Source: Propionibacterium sp.
Lineage (GTDB): Bacteria; Actinomycetota; Actinomycetes; Propionibacteriales; Propionibacteriaceae
NCBI GenBank assembly: GCA_012514785.1
Contig: JAAYZP010000410.1
Coordinates: 1 to 6,570, forward strand
Reading direction: 5' to 3'
DNA length: 6,570 nucleotides
Positions within the stretch are counted from its first letter, which is position 1. Every line of letters begins with the position of its first letter. This document shows positions 1-6,155 of this stretch, piece by piece. The translations under genes and the position numbers were made by a program. The notes beneath the pieces are model-generated. The model saw only the letters and a program-made list of their open reading frames with translations. It was not told the DNA's origin and made no database searches.

Positions 1-631
1 GATCATCGGGTCGTTCTGGAACACGGTGGTGATCGCGGTGCCGTCGACGGTGCTCGTCGTGATCCTCGGCGCGCTGGCGGCCTATGCCTTCGCGTTCCTG
101 GAGTTCCGTGGGCGCGACTGGCTGTTGATCGTCGTGATCATCCTGCTGGCGGTGCCTGTGCAGGTGGCGCTGATCCCGCTCGCGCGGCTGTTCGGCGCGC
201 TGGGGATCTTCGGCTCCGTCTCGGGCGTGATCCTGTTCCATGTGGCGTTCGGTTTGCCGTTCGCGATCTTCCTGTTGCGCAACTTCTTCTCCCAGTTCCC
301 GGGGGAGCTGCTGGAGGCGGCGCGCGTCGACGGGGCGAGCGAGTGGTCGATCTTCATCCGCATGGTGCTGCCGCTGGGGCTGCCGGCGATCGCGTCGTTG
401 GCGATCTTCCAGTTCCTGTGGACGTGGAACGACATGCTGGTGGCGCTGATCTTCACCTCGGGTGACTCGGCGCCGCTGACGGTGGCGATCCAGTCGCAGC
501 TGAGGCAGTTCGGCTCCAACATCGACGTGCTGTCGGCGGGGGCGTTCCTGTCGATGATCGTGCCGCTGATCGTGTTCTTCGCGTTCCAGCGTTACTTCGT
601 CCAGGCGCTGTTGGCGGGTTCGCAGAAGTAG
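1..631 (+). CDS. Carbohydrate ABC transporter permease, MalG type (5' end missing)
   Basis: This is one of the two membrane-spanning subunits of a binding-protein-dependent sugar importer. It forms the translocation path in the cytoplasmic membrane and docks onto the ATPase. The frame is already open at base 2 (reading IIGSFWNTVV), so the GTG at 26 is not a real start and the N-terminal part lies outside the window. About 209 residues are visible against roughly 270-300 for the family. They contain some five hydrophobic membrane segments. The EAA loop that contacts the ATPase is clear at about 314-373: EAARVDGAS followed by MVLP, matching EAA-x3-G-x9-I-x-LP with Met for Ile. The C-terminal end YFVQALLAGSQK is typical of MalG-like permeases. 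The stop is TAG 629-631. The binding protein and first permease would be expected upstream. The substrate cannot be told from this piece. Confidence 0.93.
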   Translation, partial: IIGSFWNTVVIAVPSTVLVVILGALAAYAFAFLEFRGRDWLLIVVIILLAVPVQVALIPLARLFGALGIFGSVSGVILFHVAFGLPFAIFLLRNFFSQFPGELLEAARVDGASEWSIFIRMVLPLGLPAIASLAIFQFLWTWNDMLVALIFTSGDSAPLTVAIQSQLRQFGSNIDVLSAGAFLSMIVPLIVFFAFQRYFVQALLAGSQK

Positions 632-762
632 GTGCCTCTGGTGCTGCGACGTCGACGCATACGCGTCCTGAGACTGTCGAAGGGGTGCACCTGCTTCGCG
701 GGCGGGCGGGCGCGGTTGGTGTTCGACTGTGTCGTGACGGGGTAGTTCGACCTGGGTTCTTT

Positions 763-814
763 GGTGATTGAGCCAGCGCCGCGAGGAACGAGCTGCGCGG
801 CGGTCGAAATCACC
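763..814. repeat. Imperfect palindrome, probably a dispersed intergenic repeat
   Basis: The arms GGTGATT (763-769) and AATCACC (808-814) pair perfectly. Inside them GCCGCG (778-783) pairs with CGCGGC (796-801) around a 12-base loop. The sequence reads TTGAGC near the left arm and GTCGAAA near the right. A related half site, CCTGAGACTGTCGAAGG, lies at 667-683. Short TTGAGC...GTCGAAA palindromes are, from memory, common between genes in Micrococcales genomes; this was not verified. The hairpin could also end transcription of the permease operon, although no U run follows it. Confidence 0.45.
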
Positions 815-867
815 CGAGGGGCGCGCTGTAACCCGACCCCTTCCACTGTTGCTAACACTACGTTTCG

Positions 868-894
868 TTGAATTGTCGACTTTCAAGCTATAGT
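868..894 (+). promoter_or_regulatory. Weak promoter candidate with overlapping inverted repeat
   Basis: TTGAAT (868-873) and TATAGT (889-894) are separated by 15 bases, a short spacing for a housekeeping promoter. A 6-bp inverted repeat TCGACT / AGTCGA (876-881 and 892-897) overlaps the -10-like element and could be an operator. It lies about 200 bases before the glycosyltransferase start. Confidence 0.25.
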
Positions 895-981
895 CGAAAT
901 GCCTCTGGCTACGCTCGCGGGATGCGCGACGCCGGGGAGCGTCTGGCTCTGATGCCGCAGCGTCATCGTCGCTGACCCCCT

Positions 982-1011
982 TTGACCTGGCCACGGGGAG
1001 CCGGATATTAG
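982..1011 (+). promoter_or_regulatory. Promoter candidate for the glycosyltransferase gene
   Basis: TTGACC (982-987) matches the -35 consensus at five of six bases. It is followed after 18 bases by TATTAG (1006-1011), or after 16 bases by GATATT (1004-1009). This would give a leader of about 80 bases before the ATG at 1099. It is the better of the two promoter candidates in this gap. Confidence 0.4.
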
Positions 1012-1083
1012 GGGTCGTCGGCTGATTGCGAGCGAGCGGAATGTGCCGCCCGGCAGGGAGTACGCCTCGCATCAAGAGGCCGT

Positions 1084-1090
1084 GAAGGAG
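1084..1090 (+). promoter_or_regulatory. Ribosome binding site that fixes the glycosyltransferase start
   Basis: GAAGGAG lies 8 bases before the ATG at 1099. The GTG at 1090 is in the same frame but overlaps this site, so ATG 1099 is the better start. A 5-bp hairpin (1064-1080) sits immediately upstream. Confidence 0.65.
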
Positions 1091-1098
1091 TGGATGGC

Positions 1099-2387
1099 AT
1101 GAAGTCGCTGGTGTTGTTCTCCAAAGCGTTTCCGTTCGGCACATGGGAGCCGTTCCTCGAAACCGAGGTGGAGTACTACGACGGGTTCGACGAAGTACGC
1201 GTCTTCGCACTCTCGGTGAACAAGGAGCAGGCACGCACGGAGCGCCCGATCCGCGATCCCAACGTGACCGTGCACAAGGTGCGGATGAAGTCCCGCTGGT
1301 TCTACCTCAGGAAACAGTGGCGCAGGGTGCTGGGTGACAAGGAGTTGTACCGCGAACTCCGGTACCTGTGGCGCGAACGTCGGCTGAGCACGGGCCGGGT
1401 GTTCGAGCTCGTCGAGTTCCTCGCCAAGTCCCATCACGAGGCGGGGGAGATCGTCGAGACGATCCGCGATCAACGACTCCTCACTCCGGGTTCGGAGACC
1501 GTCTTCTACTCGTACCGGTTCCACTACCAGCCCTACGTCATGCACCTCGTCGCGGAGGCGCTCGGCATGGCGGACCGGGTCCGGATCGCCCGCGGGCACG
1601 GCAGCGACCTCTACGAGTTCACCTCACCCAGCGACTACCTCCCGCTGCGGGGGCCATCATCGAATCGCTCGACGGCATCTGCCTCATCGCCCAGCACGGT
1701 CTGCGTTATCACGCGGAAGGCCATCCGGAGGCGGTCGAGCGCATGTACATCTCCTACCTCGGCACCAATGACCACGGCCTCGGCGTGGCCCCGTCATCGC
1801 GCGAGCCGCTGCGCATCGTGACCTGCTCCAACGTGGTGCCGGTCAAACGACTCGACCGCCTCACCGGCGCGCTCGCCACGATCACCGACCTCCCGATCCA
1901 CTGGACCCACTTCGGCGACGGGCCGCTCATGGACCGGATGCGGGCTCGCGTCGCCGAGCTGCCGGTAAACATCCAGACCGACATCCGCGGCGAGATCAGC
2001 AACGACGGCGTGCTCGCCGAGTACGCGCGGACGCCGTTCCATGTGCTCATCAACGTCAGCGAGTCCGAGGGCATCCCGGTCTCCATGATGGAGGCCAACT
2101 CGTTCGGCATCCCCATCATCGGCACCGATGTCGGTGGGGTGGGGGAGATCGTCGAAACGGGCGTCAACGGCATCCTCCTGCCGCAGCTGCCCACGCCGGA
2201 GGAGATCGCGAAGGCGATCCGGGCCGTCGCCCGTCTCGACGACGACAGCTACGCCTCCCTGCGCCGCGGAGCGCGGGAAGTGTGGGAGACGAAGTTCGAC
2301 GCGACGACGAACTACCCACGCTTCGTGAGCGAGTTGCTGTCCTCGACCCAGGATGAGCGGCGTTCCCTTACCGGCTCCAAGCGGTGA
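1099..2387 (+). pseudogene. GT4-family glycosyltransferase, frameshifted near 1650
   Basis: This is a cytoplasmic GT-B-fold sugar transferase of family GT4, most like enzymes of exopolysaccharide or glycolipid assembly. The acceptor and sugar are unknown. The N-terminal domain starts MKSLVLFSKAFPFGTWEPFL, the usual P-x-G-x-W/E-x-F-L opening. It continues to ARGHGSDLYEF and SPSDYLPLR (to about 1650). The sequence then resumes in the frame one base back with AIIESLDGICLIAQHG, NVVPVKRLDRL, HFGDGPL and the donor-site E-x7-E block SESEGIPVSMMEA, then TDVGGVGEIV and GVNGILLP. The break lies at a run of five G (1649-1653). One extra G gives PLRGAIIESLD, which matches family spacing, and a protein of about 430 residues. 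As written, translation runs out of frame to a stop at 1821. It could be a sequencing error, a real pseudogene or, less likely, recoding. Confidence 0.85.
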
Positions 2388-2394
2388 TCACGCG

Positions 2395-2425
2395 CGATCC
2401 CTGAAGGAAGCAGCGTCAGGGATCG
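2395..2425. terminator. Perfect 10-bp inverted repeat after the glycosyltransferase stop
   Basis: CGATCCCTGA (2395-2404) and TCAGGGATCG (2416-2425) pair perfectly across an 11-base loop. The repeat begins 7 bases after the stop codon at 2385-2387, the classic place for a terminator, but no U tract follows (TCTCCCTT). Its shape, two inverted arms around a short spacer, also resembles a tyrosine-recombinase core site. It may therefore belong to the left end of the transposon instead. Confidence 0.45.
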
Positions 2426-2527
2426 TCTCCCTTACCGAACGGTGTAGCGCTAAGCAGATCCTGTTTGCCGAGTCGCAGTCCGAGTGTCTCCCACGCACGA
2501 ACTACTCGCAGCCGAAGCCGTCACCGT

Positions 2528-2615
2528 TTATCTGTAGCCCGAGGGAAGCTGTCCACGGTGTCGACGCGGCCCCGACGACACGCCGACGGGAGGTCAGATC
2601 GCGTGATTATCTGTA
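2528..2615 (+). repeat. Pair of 9-bp direct repeats upstream of tnpA
   Basis: TTATCTGTA occurs at 2528-2536 and again at 2607-2615, 79 bases apart, which is close to a multiple of the helical turn. The second copy is about 20 bases before the tnpA start. Both copies are AT-rich against a GC-rich background. They could be binding sites for a recombinase or TnpC near the left end, or parts of the tnpA promoter. No other copy was noticed in the window. Confidence 0.3.
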
Positions 2616-2635
2616 TGTCAGTTTAAGTCTCAGGG

Positions 2636-3700
2636 GTGTCGACTTTTCGGGCACAACGCTTGGTCGTGGGGGACGGGCGGGTCAGCGCGACGGTGCTTGG
2701 GCCGCACGGGGTCGTCGCTGCGGTCGAGGAGTACTTGGCCTTCTTGCAGGATCTGGGGCGTTCTTGGCACACGGTGCGTGGCTACGCCAGTGACTTGGCC
2801 ATCTACTTCGAATTCCTCGACCGTCGAGGTCTCAACTGGAGCGAGGTCGGGATGCCGGAGATGGCGAGCTTCTCGGCCCACCTGCGTGGCACCAACCGGG
2901 CGTATCCCACACCGAACCTTGTCTTGTTGCCCAAGGCAGAGGCGCGTCGTTCGCCGGCGTCGGTGCAGCGGGCGGTGACAGCCGTTTTCGGGTTCTATGA
3001 CTTCCACGCCGACACGACCATGGGTCAGGTGCTGATGAGGAGCCGTCAACAACGGCTCGGCCTCCGACACCAGATCGGCAGCAATCCCCGGAGGATGGTC
3101 GCGGCGAAAGTACCGACGACGATCAAACCCAGCTTGACGGCCGAGGAGTTGGCCGTCGTCATTGGCACCCCGGCGCGGTGGCGCGATCGGCTGTTGTTGG
3201 CGCTGATGGGCCTGAACGGGATGCGGGTGGGGGCTGTATTGGGGCTGCGGCATGAGGACATTGGTCTGCGGAAGCGGGTGCTGCGGATCGTGCCACGTGA
3301 GGACAATGCCAATCGTGCCCGTGCCAAGCGGCGGTCTCTGCTCACGTTGCCTCTGCACGACTCGGCTGCCGGGTTGTACGTGCGTTACCTCGACGAGGAG
3401 TACGGGGACTGGGACAGCGACTATGTCTTCATCAATCTGTGGGCTGGAGAGATCGGATCTCCCATGGCCTACGACAGCGTCCGCGCCTTGGTCGCACGCA
3501 CGAGTAGGGCTACCGGTATCCCCTTCACCGCCCACGTACTACGGCACACCTTCGCCACGCTCCTTCGTCGTGGGGGTGCCGAGATGGAGGCCGTCAGCCA
3601 ACTGCTGGGCCACGCCAGTGTCGAGACGACGCGTTCGACCTATGTCCACACCACCGTCGAGGACCTCCGCCGCAACTTGGCTGCGGTAGGGGGCGAGTGA
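2636..3700 (+). CDS. tnpA: Tn554-family tyrosine recombinase TnpA
   Basis: This is the first site-specific recombinase of the element, cutting and joining DNA through a 3'-phosphotyrosine link. The 354-residue product compares with about 360 for Tn554 TnpA. Residues about 28-125 form the helical core-binding domain (VEEYLAFLQDL, TVRGYASDL). The catalytic domain follows and carries all expected residues: R197 (LNGMRVGAVLGLR), K231 (probable beta-hairpin lysine), H300-x-x-R303 (HVLRHTFATLL), H326 (QLLGHAS) and nucleophile Y336 (STYVHT). The start is uncertain. GTG 2636 has only a poor ribosome site; TTG 2660 and GTG 2666 are alternatives, all upstream of the first domain. A TTTAAG at 2622-2627 could be a -10 element for a nearly leaderless transcript. 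The stop TGA is at 3698-3700. The gene looks intact, so TnpA should be active if expressed. Confidence 0.92.
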   Translation: MSTFRAQRLVVGDGRVSATVLGPHGVVAAVEEYLAFLQDLGRSWHTVRGYASDLAIYFEFLDRRGLNWSEVGMPEMASFSAHLRGTNRAYPTPNLVLLPKAEARRSPASVQRAVTAVFGFYDFHADTTMGQVLMRSRQQRLGLRHQIGSNPRRMVAAKVPTTIKPSLTAEELAVVIGTPARWRDRLLLALMGLNGMRVGAVLGLRHEDIGLRKRVLRIVPREDNANRARAKRRSLLTLPLHDSAAGLYVRYLDEEYGDWDSDYVFINLWAGEIGSPMAYDSVRALVARTSRATGIPFTAHVLRHTFATLLRRGGAEMEAVSQLLGHASVETTRSTYVHTTVEDLRRNLAAVGGE

Positions 3701-3703
3701 GAG

Positions 3704-5709
3704 TTGGCCGCGATGATTCAGGCAGCGCTGCACGTAGTCCCGACGCCCGGCGGCGGGCTGGATCCGTATCAGCGGATTCAGGAGAGTCTCCTGCCCCAGT
3801 TCAGGATGTCTGTGTATGTGCCCTCCCCGGACGACGTGGCCTTGTGGGGTCGTCCGTGCTCTGTGGAGAACTGCGTCGGCTGGGACTCCCACGGGGAGCC
3901 ATCTCTGTGTGCACAGCACCGGAAACGGCTCCACTACGCTCGGACGAGCCTCACGTTGCGCGCCGGCGTCGAACGCGGGGAGACCTCACCCGTGAACGAT
4001 TCGTGGATGAGGGGTATTGGCACGGTGGCCCAGTACCCAACGATCATCCGGGGTTCGACTTCACCGGCATGCCGGAGGCATTGGAGCTGGAGCTGCGTCT
4101 CCTGGTCCAAACACGATCCCGGCAGCGGCAGACGTTCCTGCGACGGCATGAGTTCGCGAACATCAAGCGCACCGCGCTGGACGCCGGGCTGGTGTCGCTG
4201 CTCGTGCCTCATCTGGCGGTCGAGGATCGGTGGCTGCCAACCACTCCGGTCCCGGACGCCTTCCAGGGTAGCTCGGGGCAGATCCTTGCCCATCTGCGTT
4301 TCGCGATCTCTACCGTGGCGGATCTGGGCTGGCCGGTCCCGCTCATGGAACGCGACCGCTGGTATGCCACCGACTTCAACGCGAGCACCGGCCGCGGCAA
4401 GACGATCTGCTGGACCGGCTACCTGCAGCAGTGGTTGAAGACGTGGGCCAAGACGTGGGTGCGGACCCGACTCGCAGGGAACTGGAGCTTCAGTACCGCC
4501 GTCGCTCACGCAGGCCAGCTGCTGTTCTTCTCCCGTTTCCTGGCAGGCCATCCCGAGATCGCCGGGCCTGCTGACCTTTCCCGAGATCTGCTGCTGGACT
4601 ACATCGCCTGGATCAAGCGCCTGCCTGATTGCGCCGCGAGTCAACGTCAGGGCTTGGTCAGCACCGTCAAGGTCCTGATCGACGACCATCGCCTCAACGG
4701 TTGGGAACCACTGGTCCCCGAGTCGGCGATGCTGCGGCTGGGTGAGCTCCCGCGTCGGGAGGAGATGCTGCCCCGGCCGATCGACGATCACGTGTTGCGA
4801 CAAATCCTGGCACCATCCAACCTCGCCCTTGCCCGACCGGATCTGCGGACCCAACTGCTGATCCTCAACGGGCATGGGCTGCGCATCGGCAGCCTCGTCG
4901 AGCTGACCATCGACTGCCTCGGCGTTGATGCTGACGGTTTCCCGACGCTGCGCTATCGCAACACGAAGAGATTCCGGGAGCGGCTCCACCCGATCCGAGA
5001 CCCCGACGTCATGACAGCAATCCGTGACCAGCAGCAGCGAGCGCGGCGGCGTCACTCCGACACACCATGGCTCTTCCCAGCGAGCATGGGCAACGCTCTG
5101 CGGCAGCGCCACAGCACCGCGACGGCTGTGAGGGCCGCCTTCAACGACTACCTGAAGCGGATCAACACCGTCGATAGCGAGGGCCGTCCCGCACATGTCA
5201 CACCCCACCAGTTCCGCCATACCTTCGGAACCCGGGAGCTGAACAATGGCGCGCCGCAAGAAGTAGTCCAAGAGCTGCTGGACCACGACGACCCCACCAT
5301 GACGCGCGGCTACGCTCGCCTGAGCGGGCAGCGGTTGAGGCAGGAGTTCGTCGCGGCGGCCCGGTTCTCCGCCGACGGCGAGCGCCTCCAAACATTGCTG
5401 CCCGACAGCCCTCTTACCGATGTTGCCTGGATGAAGGAACGGCTGAACCGGGCCAGGGTGACGCTGCCCAACGGGTACTGCGCCCTGCCGCTGCAGCAGA
5501 CCTGCGAGGTCCAGAACGCTTGCCTCGACTGCACCGACTACTTCGTCACGACCCCCGAGTTCCTCCCCGCACACGAAGCGCAGCGGGACCGCACACTCAG
5601 CCTCATCGAAGCTGCTGAAGCTGCCGGGCACAGCAGAACGGCGGAGAAGAACAGGACCGTGCTGGTCAAGCTCGACACACTCATCCAATCGTTGAGGAGT
5701 GCCCCATGA
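3704..5709 (+). CDS. tnpB: Tn554-family tyrosine recombinase TnpB, frameshifted in its N-terminal part
   Basis: This is the second recombinase of the element, acting with TnpA. It is not the RNA-guided TnpB of IS200/IS605. In the frame of TTG 3704 / ATG 3713, the sequence reads like a real N-terminus (LDPYQRIQESLLPQF) with good codon use and a zinc-binding-like C-x4-C-x11-C-x2-H set (3857-3919). From GFDFTGMPEALELEL (about 4050) onward the protein is in the frame one base back. The shift lies between about 3977 and 4014, at or near one of two GGGG runs (3977-3980, 4011-4014); one added base restores about 667 residues. Numbering from a GTG at 3697 in the catalytic frame, the catalytic residues are R396 (GHGLRIGSL), K424, H504-x-x-R507 (HQFRHTFGTREL), H530 (LLDHDD) and Y539 (RGYARL). 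The C-terminus has a second cysteine set, C595, C603, C609 and C612. The catalytic half is intact; whether the gene works depends on the shift being real. Confidence 0.87.
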
Positions 5710-6068
5710 TCCCCGCCCTTGAGCAGTACCGTCGCAAGCGGCATGAAGACATGACAGCCTCGGTGACACGGGCACTGCGTGAACTGGATGAGGCCGGAGC
5801 GCCGATCAATTTCAGCAGCGTCGCGTCCTCGGCGGGCGTGTCCAGGCAGTGGCTCTACGACAGCCCGTTTCGAGCCGAGATCCAAGCCCTGCGCACCCGC
5901 TCGTCCTTCCCGGGCGGCCCGAAGGCCCATTCCGTGCGAGAGGCAGCCTCCGAAGCCTCCCGGCGCACCCAGAACCACGCATTGCGTCAACGTCTGAAAG
6001 AGCTCCGTGACGAGAACCGAGCGTTACGGAAGGACCTCGAGCGCGCCTTGGGCGGACTGCGCCGCTGA
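5706..6068 (+). CDS. tnpC: Tn554-family accessory protein TnpC
   Basis: This small protein completes the transposition operon. In Tn554, TnpC is an accessory that affects efficiency and orientation rather than a catalyst. The 120-residue product compares with about 125 in Tn554. Residues about 34-62 (INFSSVASSAGVSRQWLYDS) form a helix-turn-helix-like segment with the family's VSRQWLY core. Residues about 92-118 (LRQRLKELRDENRALRKDLE) form a leucine-heptad coiled coil, which suggests a dimer. The ATG overlaps the tnpB stop as ATGA (5706-5709), and GAGGAG at 5693-5698 gives a well-placed ribosome site. It is therefore translationally coupled to tnpB. The stop is TGA 6066-6068. It is rich in Arg and Lys, as expected of a DNA-binding protein. 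Confidence 0.85.
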   Translation: MIPALEQYRRKRHEDMTASVTRALRELDEAGAPINFSSVASSAGVSRQWLYDSPFRAEIQALRTRSSFPGGPKAHSVREAASEASRRTQNHALRQRLKELRDENRALRKDLERALGGLRR

Positions 6069-6098
6069 CCCATTCCAGTCCACAACCTCCTCGCATCG

Positions 6099-6115
6099 AT
6101 CAATGTCTATATGAT
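6099..6115 (+). promoter_or_regulatory. Promoter and ArsR-type operator candidate for arsC
   Basis: ATCA (6099-6102) and TGAT (6112-6115) form an inverted repeat with 9 bases between. This resembles ATCAA-n-TTGAT operators of ArsR/SmtB repressors. TATGAT (6110-6115) is a good -10 element lying within it. The -35 region is weak (near 6087-6092). A start point near 6122 would give a leader of about 34 bases. This suggests the arsC-like gene is transcribed separately from tnpC and may be repressed without arsenic. No arsR gene is visible in the window. Confidence 0.35.
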
Positions 6116-6143
6116 GAAGATGTTCCGACTTGCAAACCTTGGA

Positions 6144-6151
6144 AAGGGAGG
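6144..6151 (+). promoter_or_regulatory. Ribosome binding site for the arsC-like gene
   Basis: AAGGGAGG lies 4 bases before ATG 6156. Upstream ATGs in the same frame (6111, 6114, 6120) would add a 12-15-residue leader but overlap the -10 element and lack such a site. ATG 6156 is therefore preferred. Confidence 0.6.
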
Positions 6152-6155
6152 GTCG

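Larger units (their letters stand above)
632..1098. other. 467-bp gene-free region between permease and glycosyltransferase
   Basis: I see no convincing gene on either strand. The antisense frame at 592-858 is Arg/Thr-rich with no recognisable motif. The stretch contains a repeat-like element (667-683 and 763-814), two promoter candidates (868-894 and 982-1011), an 8-bp palindrome GGTGCACC (684-691) and small hairpins just before the next gene. One of these is GCCTC/GAGGC (1064-1068 with 1076-1080). No tRNA-like or riboswitch-like fold was recognised by eye. No strong U-tailed terminator follows the permease; the 763-814 hairpin is the best terminator candidate. Confidence 0.6.
2636..6068 (+). 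mobile_element. Tn554-family transposition module (tnpA-tnpB-tnpC)
   Basis: Two consecutive tyrosine recombinases of about 350 and 670 residues are followed by a small HTH/coiled-coil protein of 120 residues. They are on one strand and nearly or actually overlapping. This is the signature of the Tn554 family (Tn554 itself has TnpA, TnpB and TnpC in this order and in similar sizes). Such elements usually carry cargo beyond tnpC, lack terminal inverted repeats and do not duplicate the target site. Coordinates here cover only the transposition genes. The left end probably lies in 2388-2635. The right end was not seen and should lie past the arsC-like gene. Confidence 0.85.

Noticed and set aside
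592..858. Antisense 88-codon frame in the gap after the permease
   Set aside because: It starts inside the hairpin and repeat region, has biased Arg/Thr composition, and lacks a good ribosome site or motif.
1754..2194. Antisense 146-codon frame opposite the glycosyltransferase
   Set aside because: It is a shadow of the GT4 donor-binding domain, with no motif of its own.
2353..2793. Open frame of 146 codons across the gap before tnpA
   Set aside because: It overlaps the end of the glycosyltransferase and the start of tnpA in another frame and has no recognisable protein features.
2630..3535. Antisense open frame (301 codons) opposite tnpA
   Set aside because: Composition is Arg/Pro/Gln-rich with no motif, and it lies wholly over a confident recombinase gene.
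3697..3976. tnpB N-terminus read from GTG 3697 in the catalytic frame
   Set aside because: This reading gives Arg/Ser/Ala-rich, motif-free sequence with many A/T third positions. The other frame has good codon use and a zinc-type motif.
3697..5709. TnpB as an RNA-guided IS200/IS605 nuclease
   Set aside because: The protein has tyrosine-recombinase R, K, H-x-x-R, H and Y residues and no RuvC-like motifs. The shared name is a coincidence.
3934..5775. Long antisense open frame (613 codons) opposite tnpB
   Set aside because: It has no family motif. It is a mirror of the GC-rich codon pattern of tnpB, whose catalytic residues are unambiguous.
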